Shown one piece after another: positions 18,193 to 27,649 of a stretch of 63,850 bases of DNA (the stretch's first letter is position 1; every line of letters begins with the position of its first letter). A model generated the notes under the pieces. The model was not told the DNA's origin and made no database searches. It saw nothing but the letters and a program-made list of their open reading frames with translations. A program made the translations under genes and the position numbers. Source of the stretch: Eubacterium sp. (GTDB lineage: Bacteria > Bacillota > Clostridia > Lachnospirales > Lachnospiraceae). Location of the stretch: assembly GCA_017433295.1 (NCBI GenBank), contig JAFRHL010000042.1, positions 1 to 63,850 on the forward strand, written 5' to 3'.

Positions 18193-19320
18193 TTATTTAA
18201 CTCCAAATATTGCCATAAAGGTACCTGCTGCCACGGCTGTGCCGATAACGCCGGCGACATTGGGTCCCATGGCGTGCATCAGAAGGAAATTAGACGGGTC
18301 TGCTTCTGATCCCACCTTCTGGGAAACACGGGCTGCCATGGGCACTGCGGAAACACCCGCCGAACCGATCAGGGGGTTTACTTTTCCGCCGGTCACCTTG
18401 CACATCAGTTTACCGAAAAGCACTCCGGCACCGGTACCCACTGCAAAGGCCACCAGACCAAGGATAACGATCTTTATGGTATCCATATTCAGGAAGGCCT
18501 CGGCGCTGGTGGTCGCGCCTACGGAAGTACCGAGAATAATAACTACGATATACATTAAGGCGTTGGAAGCCGTCTCAGACAGCTGCTTAACCACGCCGGA
18601 TTCCCTGAAAAGATTACCCAGCATCAGCATACCGACAAGTGGTGCCGTTGTGGGAAGGATCAGGCAGACAATAATGGTAACAACTATGGGAAAGAGGATA
18701 CGCTCTGTCTTTGTTACCGGCCGGAGCTGCTCCATCTTGATCTTCCGTTCTTCTTCTGTGGTGAGAAGCTTCATGATGGGCGGCTGTATAATGGGAACCA
18801 GGGACATATAGGAATAGGCAGCCACCGCTATGGGACCCATAAGTCCGGTCTGTCCCAGTTTTCCTGCCAGGAAAATGGATGTAGGACCATCGGCTCCTCC
18901 AATGATGGAAATGGCCGCTGCGGCCTTGTCATTAAATCCCATAAAAATGGCCAGGAAATAGGCACTGTAGATACCAAACTGGGCCGCTGCTCCCAAAAGA
19001 AAGCTCATGGGATTGGCGATCAGCGGGCCGAAGTCGGTAAGGGCTCCTACCCCCAGAAAGATCAGGGAAGGCAGAATACTCCATTCATCCAGCAAATAAA
19101 AATAATGCAGCAGTCCGGTATCAGACATGATATCCGGAAACAGATTAACCAGAAGCATGCCAAAGGAGATCGGAACCAGCAAAAGAGGTTCGTACTCTTT
19201 TACAATAGCCAGATATAAGAAAATCAGGGCCACCAGGATCATAACAAAGTTGCCCGGTGTCAGATTGGCAAATCCGGTCTGTTCTGCAAGATGTCTTATG
19301 ATCTCAACAACTGTGTTCAT
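18193..19320 (-). CDS. oadB: Sodium-translocating decarboxylase beta subunit
   Basis: An integral membrane subunit that decarboxylates carboxybiotin and couples this to Na+ export. The 375 residues form about nine hydrophobic helices. The key segment GGADGPTSIFLAG carries the Asp implicated in Na+ binding, and NPLIGSAGVSAVPMAAR and MHAMGPNVAGVIG are further conserved loops. It sits between the biotin carrier and oadA and would serve both carboxyltransferases of the cluster. Confidence 0.95.
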   Translation of the reverse strand: MNTVVEIIRHLAEQTGFANLTPGNFVMILVALIFLYLAIVKEYEPLLLVPISFGMLLVNLFPDIMSDTGLLHYFYLLDEWSILPSLIFLGVGALTDFGPLIANPMSFLLGAAAQFGIYSAYFLAIFMGFNDKAAAAISIIGGADGPTSIFLAGKLGQTGLMGPIAVAAYSYMSLVPIIQPPIMKLLTTEEERKIKMEQLRPVTKTERILFPIVVTIIVCLILPTTAPLVGMLMLGNLFRESGVVKQLSETASNALMYIVVIILGTSVGATTSAEAFLNMDTIKIVILGLVAFAVGTGAGVLFGKLMCKVTGGKVNPLIGSAGVSAVPMAARVSQKVGSEADPSNFLLMHAMGPNVAGVIGTAVAAGTFMAIFGVK

Positions 19321-19356
19321 AGGTTTGTACCTCCAAATCAGACAAAGTCTGTCTCA

Positions 19357-19737
19357 TCAGTCCATGGTTGCGAGAAGATCTCCGCCCTCAACCTGATCTC
19401 CGACTGATACTTCAATGCCTGCGATGGTACCATCCTGGGGTGCACAGATTTCATTTTCCATCTTCATGGCTTCAAGGACCACTACCACATCGCCTTTCTT
19501 TACAGAGGCACCTGCGTCAGCCTTGATGGCCACGATCTTTCCGGGCATAGGGGAATTGATCTTCACACTGCCTGATCCGGAAGCCTTTCTGGAAGCTGCT
19601 TTTTTGGCAGCCGGCTTCGGAGCCGGTACAGCTGCCGGAACAGGGGCTGCAACACTTTCTGATACTTCTGCACCATCCAGCTCCTGTACTGCCACGTCAT
19701 AGGAAACACCATTTACAATAATTCTATAATTCTTCAT
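19357..19737 (-). CDS. Biotin carboxyl carrier protein of the decarboxylase
   Basis: A 126-residue biotin acceptor. An N-terminal segment is followed by an Ala/Pro/Lys-rich flexible linker (about 30-60) and a C-terminal biotinyl domain with the acceptor lysine in EAMKMEN. The ATG at 19737 is chosen because AGGAGG is 6 bp upstream, while the preceding ATG (19743) directly abuts it. The carrier shuttles carboxyl groups from the carboxyltransferases to the membrane beta subunit. Confidence 0.93.
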   Translation of the reverse strand: MKNYRIIVNGVSYDVAVQELDGAEVSESVAAPVPAAVPAPKPAAKKAASRKASGSGSVKINSPMPGKIVAIKADAGASVKKGDVVVVLEAMKMENEICAPQDGTIAGIEVSVGDQVEGGDLLATMD

Positions 19738-19772
19738 GATCATCCTCCTGAATCATTTCTTATCAAATAATA

Positions 19773-20144
19773 CTACCGTCTGTTTTTTGTTCTGACTCTC
19801 TTTATCGAGCGGACCACCAGCTTGTCGGCACTTACTGCTCCTCCCGTGGAAGCAAGGATCGCTGCGGTGATCACCGCCACCAGCTGGCCGTCAAGGATCA
19901 CGTTCTCCTCGTCTTCCTCTTCGTACACTTCCTCTTCAAGGATGGGTCTTTGGGGCGCCGGTCTTCCCGACTGTGACGCCATCTCGGCTTCCTTCTTTTT
20001 CTGTTTCCGGTTGGCAAGCCTGACCTGCATGGCCGGAATAAACTTAAACAGTGAGATCACCAGTGAGATAAAGATCAGAACCAGAAATACCGTGCCCATA
20101 CCCATCATGGTATTGAGAAGGGCTGTCATCATTTTTTCTGCCAT
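19773..20144 (-). CDS. oadG: OadG-family decarboxylase membrane subunit
   Basis: A small gamma/delta-type subunit that anchors and assembles the Na+-pumping complex. One N-terminal membrane helix (about 14-36) is followed by a basic stretch, a very acidic linker (EEEVYEEEDEEN) and a short C-terminal segment that recurs in the family (LVAVITAAILAS). It starts 12 bp after mmdA, consistent with one operon. Confidence 0.85.
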   Translation of the reverse strand: MAEKMMTALLNTMMGMGTVFLVLIFISLVISLFKFIPAMQVRLANRKQKKKEAEMASQSGRPAPQRPILEEEVYEEEDEENVILDGQLVAVITAAILASTGGAVSADKLVVRSIKRVRTKNRR

Positions 20145-20156
20145 AATCTCACCTCA

Positions 20157-21581
20157 CTAAACAGCACTGTGTTTTTTCTTTATACTGATGACCTTTTTTC
20201 CGAATAGCATCTCATAAGCCGCGATCAGGCGCTTTCTGGTGGCATCCGGTTCAATGATGTCATCGATATAACCCCGTCTGGCCGCTGCCAGGGCACTGCT
20301 CTGAAGCTCTCTGTATTCATCCGTTTTTTCCCGGATAAGTCCCATCTGGTCTTCATCGGCGGCGATCTCTGAAGCATACATGATGCGGACAGCCTGCTCC
20401 GCATCCATCATACCGACGGAAGCATCCGGCCAGGCCAGTACGAAATCTGAACCGATCACTTTGGAGTTCATGACGATGGCTGCTGTACCATAGGCCTCCC
20501 CGGCCACCAGGTTCACCCTGGGAACTGTGCTGCCGGAAAGAACGGCAGTAAACTGGGCCAGAAGTCCGGCCAATCTTCTCTCCTCATGCAGAGCCGGTTT
20601 CAGTCCTGTGACATTGGTCACTGTCAGAATGGGAATGTTGAAGCTGTCACAGAATTTTATAAATTTCACTGCCTTCTGAAGCCCCTTTGATGTCAGAAGC
20701 TTCTCGCCATCCACAGGCTGGTTGGCTATGGCACCCACTGTCTCACCGTTAAGGCGGATAAATGCGGTCACCATATCCGAGGCATACATTTCCTTTATTT
20801 CTATATAAGAAGCGTGATCAGATACTGAAGTCAGAAGAAATCTGGCATCATATTCAGATTCGTTCAGTTCGGGAATGATCCTGTTAAGGTCGTCCTTTGC
20901 CTCATCAAATGCATCATCCGCCTCGTAGTCTGAAGGCAGCATACTGATCAGACTGCGGACTTTAAGCAGCATCTCACTTTCATCCTCACAGACAAAGTCT
21001 ACATTACCGGCACGCCGGGCCTGATAATCCGCCTTTCCACTGTCCAGCTCAGCCCCTTTATTGTCTTCTAATGTATTGGGGCTGTTGACAAACAAAGCGC
21101 CATTCTCCCTTTCCATAAATGTAAAATCAGAAAGGGCGCTGATAACGGCACTGCCGCCGCCGCACTGTCCGAAGACCGCGCAGATCTGCGGAACCCTGCC
21201 GGAAGCCTGGGCCTGCTTTGCAAAAATAGTTCCGAAAGCCTGAAGAGCATCGTTGGCTTCCTGAAGTCTTAAGCCTGAAGAATCTATCATTCCGATGACC
21301 GGAGCTCCGGTTTTAATGGCCAGGTCATAGACAGCAGCGATCTTTTTAGCATGCATCTCACCCACAGACCCGCCAAGGACCGCTCCGTCCTGACTGTAAA
21401 CATAAACCATACGGTCACCTATTACCCCGTAACCGGTGATCACACCATCTCCGGGAAGCTTTTTGGCACCAAGATTGTAATCGGTGTTCCTGGCTGAAAC
21501 CAGACTGCCGATCTCAACAAAAGTGGAATCATCAAAAAGATTCTCGATCCTTTCTCTGGCACTCATTTTTGAATGACTCAT
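20157..21581 (-). CDS. mmdA: Acyl-CoA carboxyltransferase subunit (MmdA-type)
   Basis: A crotonase-fold carboxyltransferase of the methylmalonyl-CoA/propionyl-CoA type, transferring CO2 between acyl-CoA and biotin. The N-half carries DGAVLGGSVGEMHAKKI and FGQCGGGSAVISAL, which includes the Gly-rich oxyanion site. The C-half has VAGEAYGTAAIVMNSK. At 474 residues it is somewhat shorter than classic MmdA (about 510). The start at 21581 follows GGAGG by 7 bp. It is the first gene of the cluster, behind a good sigma-A promoter. The exact acyl-CoA is not determined. Confidence 0.88.
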   Translation of the reverse strand: MSHSKMSARERIENLFDDSTFVEIGSLVSARNTDYNLGAKKLPGDGVITGYGVIGDRMVYVYSQDGAVLGGSVGEMHAKKIAAVYDLAIKTGAPVIGMIDSSGLRLQEANDALQAFGTIFAKQAQASGRVPQICAVFGQCGGGSAVISALSDFTFMERENGALFVNSPNTLEDNKGAELDSGKADYQARRAGNVDFVCEDESEMLLKVRSLISMLPSDYEADDAFDEAKDDLNRIIPELNESEYDARFLLTSVSDHASYIEIKEMYASDMVTAFIRLNGETVGAIANQPVDGEKLLTSKGLQKAVKFIKFCDSFNIPILTVTNVTGLKPALHEERRLAGLLAQFTAVLSGSTVPRVNLVAGEAYGTAAIVMNSKVIGSDFVLAWPDASVGMMDAEQAVRIMYASEIAADEDQMGLIREKTDEYRELQSSALAAARRGYIDDIIEPDATRKRLIAAYEMLFGKKVISIKKKHSAV

Positions 21582-21631
21582 GTTAATTCCTCCATTTAAA
21601 TTTAAGTAGTAAAAACACAATAATTGGTCTT

Positions 21632-21660
21632 ATATTATCAAATGCACCTGGTAAAATCAA
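21632..21660 (-). promoter_or_regulatory. Sigma-A promoter of the decarboxylase cluster
   Basis: On the minus strand, TTGATT (21655-21660) and TAATAT (21632-21637) are spaced 17 bp apart, about 50 bp upstream of the mmdA start. The remaining AT-rich 390-bp divergent region shows no other clear gene. Confidence 0.7.
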
Positions 21661-21910
21661 TAGTATTATGTTACAAACTTAACATAAATCAAATGTTTTC
21701 TTACAGTATTTTTTCTAAAATATTTGTTTCAGCAGCCACTTTTCGTTATAATACCCGTTTAAAGAATCACTTTTATCCTTTTGCTTTCGATTGAAGCTGA
21801 TTATATTATCTTTTCACGGAAATATCCTGTTGTTTGCAAGAGTTTTTTTGTCCTTATCAAAAGAATTTTCTGTTAAATAGTTAACATTATGATTTTGCTG
21901 TGTTTTCCTC

Positions 21911-21939
21911 TTTTCATTTTGCTCTGTTTCTTATATAAT
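21911..21939 (+). promoter_or_regulatory. Promoter of the orotate PRTase-like gene
   Basis: A perfect TATAAT (21934-21939) is preceded at 17 bp by a weak -35 box, TTTTCA (21911-21916). An AAGGAGGAG ribosome site and ATG follow at about 21960-21976. Confidence 0.65.
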
Positions 21940-21973
21940 AATACTGCAGGATCAACAAGAAGGAGGAGATTTC

Positions 21974-22612
21974 ATGGAAAATCGTAAACTATCGTTCCGG
22001 TCCAGAAGCTGTAATCTGAATCTTTCAGTAATACCCGGTCATTTTGCCACCAGGAACTCTCATGTTAACTACTATATGGATATGACTACTTTGAAGAACC
22101 GCCAGTCCAATGCCTTAGAAGCCGCGGAAGCGCTGGTTCAGCTGTACAAACATAATACAGTTGTCGATACCATCGTATGTCTTGACGGCACTGAAGTCAT
22201 CGGCGCTTTTCTGGCAGAGAAGCTTACGGAAGCCGGTTTCTTTTCATATAACCGCCATAAATCCATTTATATCGTAACCCCTGAGATTGATACGGACGGC
22301 CAGATGTTTTTCAGAAAGAACATCCAGCCAATGATCCGTGATAAGAATGTTATCATTCTGATGGCTTCTATTACAACCGGAATCACTATCAATCGAAGCT
22401 GGGAATGCATCGAATTCTATGGGGGCAAGCTCCAGGGCATATCCTCCATATTCAGTGCCATCGAAGAGTATGGAAATCTGCCGGTTAATTCCCTTTTCAC
22501 CATAAAGGATATACCGACCTACCATACCTACACCAAGCACGATTGTCCCTACTGTAAGAATGGCCAGAAAATCGACGCCCTGGTAAATGGATACGGATAT
22601 TCGGAGTTATAA
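21974..22612 (+). CDS. Orotate phosphoribosyltransferase-like protein
   Basis: A type I phosphoribosyltransferase-fold protein of 212 residues. The PRPP-binding segment is degenerate: NVIILMASITTGITINRS replaces the classic acidic V(L/V)VDD-TTG motif, with no paired Asp/Asp before the TTG loop. The C-terminus adds a CPYC pair followed by KNGQKIDALVNGYG. Catalytic activity is therefore uncertain, and a regulatory or altered-substrate role is possible. It is monocistronic on the plus strand, divergent from mmdA, with an excellent ribosome site. Confidence 0.7.
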   Translation: MENRKLSFRSRSCNLNLSVIPGHFATRNSHVNYYMDMTTLKNRQSNALEAAEALVQLYKHNTVVDTIVCLDGTEVIGAFLAEKLTEAGFFSYNRHKSIYIVTPEIDTDGQMFFRKNIQPMIRDKNVIILMASITTGITINRSWECIEFYGGKLQGISSIFSAIEEYGNLPVNSLFTIKDIPTYHTYTKHDCPYCKNGQKIDALVNGYGYSEL

Positions 22613-22723
22613 TATAGCTGTTATAAACTAATCAACAGGCAGCAAAACCTTCTCCATGAGATCACATTTTGCTGTCATGGTTCAAACCGGGATTATCCTT
22701 TTCAACTTTTAAACATCGAAATA

Positions 22724-22842
22724 GGAGCCGGGGAAATATATCTGAAAGTGACTTTGTGACGAAGGAAAGGATATCTCTATCCTTTCAGTTTGTCTCCTGT
22801 TCCAAGGAACAACGGAACTTTCAGATATATTTCCCCGGCTCC
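22724..22842 (+). repeat. Palindromic element family, copy C
   Basis: Arms at 22724-22749 and 22817-22842 are perfect 26-bp inverted complements. The interior begins GTGACTTTGTGACGAAGGAAA and ends TTCCAAGGAACAACGGAAC, related to copies A and B. It contains a further internal hairpin (GGAAAGGATA...TATCCTTTC). It lies at the convergence of the PRTase-like gene and scpB and could act as a bidirectional terminator. Confidence 0.82.
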
Positions 22843-22882
22843 CTTTCTTGTTTCATCTGCCCAGGGATAATTCCGGTTTTCC

Positions 22883-23458
22883 CTACACTTCCACATCCAC
22901 GGTGGCTCCCACCTCTTCGATGGCCTCTTCCATAAATCCCTGTTTGGTTATCTCATCAATATCCGGGAGTTCTTCCAGGGATGAGACTCCGAAACATCGC
23001 AAGAACTCTTCCGTTGTCCCGAATACGATGGGACGGCCGATGGTATCAAGCCTTCCCAGTTCGCAGACCAGCCCGTATTCTATCAGTTTATTTACCGAGA
23101 AATCACTTTTTACTCCCCGGATGGCTTCGATCTCCTGTCTGGTGACAGGCTGCTTGTAAGCTATGATGGAAAGGGTCTCCAGCATGACATCAGTCAGAGA
23201 CCGCTTTCTGGGCTGAACCACCAGCTTACGGATATAGTCGTAGGTTTCTATTTTGGTGCAGAGCTGCCAGGCTCCGTCCAGTTCAATAAGAGTGATACCC
23301 CTGGAATCCCGGCTGTATTCTGCTTTCATTTCCATAAGAGTCATAAAGAGCTCTTCCTGGGAAATATCCAGGACTGCCGCCAGACGTTCCTTTTCTACAG
23401 ACTCTCCCATGGTAAACAGTATGCTCTCAATGATTCCTTTTAATTTTTCTTTATCCAT
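22883..23458 (-). CDS. scpB: Segregation and condensation protein ScpB
   Basis: A winged-helix kleisin-associated subunit of the Smc-ScpAB condensin complex. The conserved blocks KGIIESILFTMGE, LETLSIIAYKQPVTRQEIEAIRGV and LGRLDTIGRPIVFGTT are intact in 191 residues. The start at 23458 lies just after the scpA stop, indicating coupled translation; an upstream in-frame start at 23485 would run into scpA. Confidence 0.95.
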   Translation of the reverse strand: MDKEKLKGIIESILFTMGESVEKERLAAVLDISQEELFMTLMEMKAEYSRDSRGITLIELDGAWQLCTKIETYDYIRKLVVQPRKRSLTDVMLETLSIIAYKQPVTRQEIEAIRGVKSDFSVNKLIEYGLVCELGRLDTIGRPIVFGTTEEFLRCFGVSSLEELPDIDEITKQGFMEEAIEEVGATVDVEV

Positions 23459-23460
23459 TC

Positions 23461-24213
23461 TCAACCATCCTGTTCCTCTGTACAATCCAGATAGATCTCC
23501 CCGAAGTTGCCTTCCTGTACCACCTTTGCCTGTCCGGCCTTCATCATCTCCAGGACTGCCAGAAATGTCACTACGATCATTTCACGATTCGGCTGTATGT
23601 CAAGCAGGGTGCGGAAATTGATCCTTTTCATCCCCCGGATCTGCTGATGGATCTCTCTCATCCGGTCTTCTACCTTATATCGCTCCTTCCGGATCTTGCC
23701 GAAACGGCTTCTGACGGGATCCACCCGGTCCTTTCTGCGGCGCATTACCATCTGGAAGGTCAGGTTCAGTTTTTCAAGGCTGGTATCTCCTATGACCTCT
23801 TTCGGGTCCACCGGCTCCACATACTCCCGAATCTCCCTGGGAACCGTCTCAGGCTTATAGAATACCTTGTCTGCTTCCACACGAAGGTCCTTCAGCTCTC
23901 CGGCAGCGTACTTGTACATCTTATATTCCACCAGACGACGGACCAGCTCCTCTCTGGGATCCTCTGTCTCTTCCTCCTCCACTCCGGGAAGGAGCATCCT
24001 GGACTTAATGCGGAGCAGGGTTGCGGCCATCACCAGGAACTCACTTAAGGAATCCAGGGGGAAGGCTTCTTCCATGGCCGCCAGGTATTCCATGTATTGT
24101 TCTGTGATCAATACAATGGGAATGTCATAAATATTTATTTTATTCTTCTCTATTAAATGCAAAAGAAGGTCCAGAGGGCCTTCAAATGCATCCAATCGTA
24201 TATCAATCTTCAT
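23461..24213 (-). CDS. scpA: Segregation and condensation protein ScpA
   Basis: The kleisin subunit that bridges Smc heads in bacterial condensin. The N-terminal FEGPLDLLLHLIEKNKINIY block and the C-terminal winged-helix part (LAVLEMMKAGQAKVVQEGNFGEIYL) are typical, and the length of 250 residues is normal. It precedes scpB by 2 bp. The ribosome site is weak; it may be read through from glgB, 20 bp upstream. Confidence 0.95.
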   Translation of the reverse strand: MKIDIRLDAFEGPLDLLLHLIEKNKINIYDIPIVLITEQYMEYLAAMEEAFPLDSLSEFLVMAATLLRIKSRMLLPGVEEEETEDPREELVRRLVEYKMYKYAAGELKDLRVEADKVFYKPETVPREIREYVEPVDPKEVIGDTSLEKLNLTFQMVMRRRKDRVDPVRSRFGKIRKERYKVEDRMREIHQQIRGMKRINFRTLLDIQPNREMIVVTFLAVLEMMKAGQAKVVQEGNFGEIYLDCTEEQDG

Positions 24214-24233
24214 AATTGTTATTCATAGCTGCC

Positions 24234-26150
24234 CTATTTCCGCTTTTTCCCACGGGCCCTGGCCTTTTCAGCCTGGTTGAGGGAGGCTGCATCAATATGA
24301 CGAAGGGACGGCTTCTCAGGTTCCGGAAGCAGTTCCACCTTATATATGATGGCTGCCAGAGCAGGGATTGTCACGGAGAAGCTGTATCTCCACCATTTAT
24401 ATCCTTTATTCCTGGCTTCCAGGTCTTCTTTTGGTCCATTAAAGTATCCGTCATATTCCTGACGTTCTCCGGACAGCACTTCATGCAGGATGGCATTATG
24501 GTCATAGCCGAACTCAAAGCCGTTATACTGTTCTTCACTCATGTTAAGAACTACAATATAGCGGTTGTCACCGGCAATACGCTCATAAATATAGACTCTT
24601 TCCTCGACGGCATCAACCTCCAGCCACCGGAATCCCTCTTCGTTATAGTCATTCTGTGAGAAAGCCGGTTCGTTCAGGTAAAGGCTGTACAGCTCCCCGA
24701 GGAACTTGCGGAAGGCATCATGTTTGGGGTATTTCAGAAGGAACCAGTCACATTCCTTCATTTCATCCCACTCTCTGAAGTGCCCCAGTTCATTGCCCAT
24801 AAAGCTCAGCTTCTTGCCCGGATGGGTGTACATATAGGTATAGAGGGTCTTGGCCTGCTGGAACTTCACATCGTACTCACCCCACATTTTCTGAACGATG
24901 GTAGCCTTTCCATGGACCACCTCATCATGGGAGAAGGGCAGGAGATACCGTTCTTTATAAAAGTACATCATGGAGAAAGAAATATCATGATAATGATACT
25001 TTCTGTCATTGGGGTGAATGCGGAAATAATCCAGGGTATCATTCATCCATCCCATATCCCATTTATAATCAAATCCCAGTCCGCCATACTCTACCGGATG
25101 GGTCACCTTGGGAAAATTGGTGGAATCCTCAGCGATCAGCATGGCTGTAGGATGTCTCTTCTGTAATCCCTGATTCATACATTTGATAAAGTCCAGGGCT
25201 CCTTCATTGACCCCGCGCTCCGCATTGCCCTGCCAGTAGATGGCATTACTGATGGCATCCATACGGATTCCGTCAAAATGGAATCTGGTCATCCAGAAAT
25301 CCGCCGAAGACTGGAGCAGGGTCCTCACCTCTCCCCTGTAATAATTAAAATTGCAGGTTCCCCACTCGCTGTATCCCGTATCATTGTCATACTCATAAAG
25401 GGCTGTCCCGTCAAAGTTCATAAGAACATAATCATTCATTACAAAATGTACCGGTACGAAATCCATGATCACCCCGATACCCTCTTTGTGGAAGATATCG
25501 ACCATCTTCATAAGATCCTTTGCCGTCCCGTATCTGGAGGTAGGACAAAAATATCCGCTGACCTGGTAACCCCAGGACTGGTCGGAGGGGTGCTCGGACA
25601 GAGGAAGAAATTCCACGTGGGTATAACCCATTTTCTTTACGTACTCTGCCAGCTGCTCTCCCAGCTCGTCGTAGCGGTACCAGCCGTCAGGATCGTCTTC
25701 CCGCTCCGTATCCTTCTTTCTCCAGGAACCGGCATGGACTTCATAGATATTGACCGGACGGTCAAAGTTCTTGGTGCGTTTTTTCATCCACTCCTGGTCA
25801 CTGAACTGATATTCATCAATATCCACGATCTTCGTTGCCGTTCCGGGACGCAGCTCGGAGCCGAATCCATAGGGATCAAAATGGTCTGTGAAATAGTCTC
25901 CCTTTTTATGGATCCTGTATTTATACATCTGGCCGGCTTTGGCCTCCGGAATCTCCAGCTCATAGATGCCGGACAGACCGTCCTGCACCATCACGCTGCC
26001 GCTCTCCCAGTTATTGAACTCACCGATCACCTCTACCTTTTTGGCGCTGGGCGCATAAACACGAAACATTACCCCATTCCTGGTCAAATGGGCTCCGAAA
26101 AAATCATATGCATCAAAAGCCTGTCCTATATAAAACTGGTGTAATTCCAT
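24234..26150 (-). CDS. glgB: 1,4-alpha-glucan branching enzyme GlgB
   Basis: A GH13 enzyme that introduces alpha-1,6 branches in glycogen. The N-terminal CBM48 domain (about 20-110) precedes the catalytic barrel. Conserved regions are visible as MDFVPVHF, GIRMDAISNAIY (nucleophile Asp), LIAEDSTNFP (acid Glu) and FSHDEVVHG. The start at 26150 follows a GGGGGG-type site. The 638-residue product lacks the extra N1 domain of E. coli GlgB, as in many Firmicutes. No other glycogen gene is in the window. Confidence 0.94.
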   Translation of the reverse strand: MELHQFYIGQAFDAYDFFGAHLTRNGVMFRVYAPSAKKVEVIGEFNNWESGSVMVQDGLSGIYELEIPEAKAGQMYKYRIHKKGDYFTDHFDPYGFGSELRPGTATKIVDIDEYQFSDQEWMKKRTKNFDRPVNIYEVHAGSWRKKDTEREDDPDGWYRYDELGEQLAEYVKKMGYTHVEFLPLSEHPSDQSWGYQVSGYFCPTSRYGTAKDLMKMVDIFHKEGIGVIMDFVPVHFVMNDYVLMNFDGTALYEYDNDTGYSEWGTCNFNYYRGEVRTLLQSSADFWMTRFHFDGIRMDAISNAIYWQGNAERGVNEGALDFIKCMNQGLQKRHPTAMLIAEDSTNFPKVTHPVEYGGLGFDYKWDMGWMNDTLDYFRIHPNDRKYHYHDISFSMMYFYKERYLLPFSHDEVVHGKATIVQKMWGEYDVKFQQAKTLYTYMYTHPGKKLSFMGNELGHFREWDEMKECDWFLLKYPKHDAFRKFLGELYSLYLNEPAFSQNDYNEEGFRWLEVDAVEERVYIYERIAGDNRYIVVLNMSEEQYNGFEFGYDHNAILHEVLSGERQEYDGYFNGPKEDLEARNKGYKWWRYSFSVTIPALAAIIYKVELLPEPEKPSLRHIDAASLNQAEKARARGKKRK

Positions 26151-26320
26151 CCAATTATCCCCCCTGGTTAATTCTGACAGCCACTGGTGAATCTTTGTGC
26201 ATTCTATTCTCAACTGAAGAGTCGAGAATAGGGATACGTCTTAGAAAATAACTGTCGTATCACTAGAATCATACTGTTCTTTATTTTAGTTTAATTCCAA
26301 ATAAATGGCAACTATAAAAT

Positions 26321-26350
26321 GCATATTTCACTTAAAAAAGCATAAAATGT
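26321..26350 (+). promoter_or_regulatory. Candidate forespore-type promoter of dacF
   Basis: GCATA (26321-26325) is followed after 15 bp by CATAAAATGT (26341-26350), loosely resembling sigma-F/sigma-G sites. No good sigma-A pair is evident upstream of this plus-strand gene. B. subtilis dacF is transcribed by these forespore sigma factors, which is the main reason to note the match. Confidence 0.25.
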
Positions 26351-26374
26351 ATCAATTCTTTAGCGGAGTCAGCC

Positions 26375-27649
26375 ATGAACTTTTCTTTGTATACCCTGAT
26401 AAAAAAACACGCAGTCATCACTCTGGTCTTTCTGATCCTGTTATCTTCCGTTTTCCCGGCTGTACCTATTAAAGGGGCTAAAGCCCCGGAGGAATCACAG
26501 ACCTCTGTTTCTCCCCCGGATGAAAATACAACCGGTTTGAATGAAAAACCGGACGACAAAAACCCCGTCAGGTTCCACAGCCAAGCAAAAAGTGCTCTTT
26601 TAATGGAAGCCTCCACCGGTCAGGTTATCTTTGAACAGGATGCGGATACAAAAAGACCTCCCGCCAGCATCACAAAGATTATGACCCTGATCCTGATCTT
26701 TGATGCCATGAATTCCGGAACATTAAAACCGGAGGACAGCATTACCGTCAGTGAACATGCCGCCTCCATGGGTGGCTCCCAGGTATTTCTGGAAACAGGC
26801 GAGACCCAGACAGCAGATACCATGATCAAGTGCATCGCCGTTGCATCAGGCAATGACGCCTGCGTTGCCATGGCAGAACATATCGCAGGAACAGAAGAAG
26901 CCTTTGTGGAAAAAATGAATAAACGGGCAGTTGAGCTTGGAATGAAAAATACACATTTTGTAAACTGCTGCGGCCTGGATGCGGAATCCCACTATACAAC
27001 AGCCCGGGATATCGCCATCATGTCCCGGGAGCTCATCATAAAATATCCGGATATCTTCCGATATACTACGATATGGATGGATAAGATCACCCATGTCACC
27101 CGACGGGGATCCCAGGAATTCGGTCTGTCCAACACCAACAAACTGATCAGGCAATACAACGGAGCCACCGGCCTGAAAACCGGAAGCACCTCCAAAGCCG
27201 GGTTCTGTCTTTCCGGTACTGCCAGCAGGAATGACATCTCCCTTATTGCTGTCGTCATGGCCTGCAACAGCTCCAGGGACAGGGTCAGAGCCTGCAGTGC
27301 CCTGCTGGATTATGGCTTTGCCAACTGCCATCTTTACGAAGACAAGGCCATGCCCGCCCTGCCGGACCTGCCTGTAAAAAACGGCAAATCCGACAGTCTT
27401 CCCCTGATGTATGACAAAGAGTTTTCCTGTGTCACCACAAATCAGATGGATACCGGCAAAATACGCAGGAAAATGTCAATAAAAAAGAAGGTTACCGCCC
27501 CGGTCCGGAAGGGACAGTCAGTGGGAACACTCACCTATTATTACGGTGATACTGTTCTGGGCAAAACCATGGTCCTGGCGGGGGCTTCCGTAGAAAAAGC
27601 CGGCTACAGGGACTGCGCCGGCAAATTGATACAGGGACTGGTATTCTGA
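26375..27649 (+). CDS. D-alanyl-D-alanine carboxypeptidase (DacF-like)
   Basis: A secreted low-molecular-weight penicillin-binding protein that trims the terminal D-Ala of peptidoglycan stems. A signal peptide (about 10-35) and a Pro/Glu-rich spacer precede the S11 transpeptidase-fold domain. The active motifs are SITK (98-101), SGN (158-160) and KTG (268-270). A C-terminal beta-rich domain completes the 424 residues. The motifs fit DacF/DacB. Its stop codon abuts that of the opposing yqeB gene. Confidence 0.9.
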   Translation: MNFSLYTLIKKHAVITLVFLILLSSVFPAVPIKGAKAPEESQTSVSPPDENTTGLNEKPDDKNPVRFHSQAKSALLMEASTGQVIFEQDADTKRPPASITKIMTLILIFDAMNSGTLKPEDSITVSEHAASMGGSQVFLETGETQTADTMIKCIAVASGNDACVAMAEHIAGTEEAFVEKMNKRAVELGMKNTHFVNCCGLDAESHYTTARDIAIMSRELIIKYPDIFRYTTIWMDKITHVTRRGSQEFGLSNTNKLIRQYNGATGLKTGSTSKAGFCLSGTASRNDISLIAVVMACNSSRDRVRACSALLDYGFANCHLYEDKAMPALPDLPVKNGKSDSLPLMYDKEFSCVTTNQMDTGKIRRKMSIKKKVTAPVRKGQSVGTLTYYYGDTVLGKTMVLAGASVEKAGYRDCAGKLIQGLVF

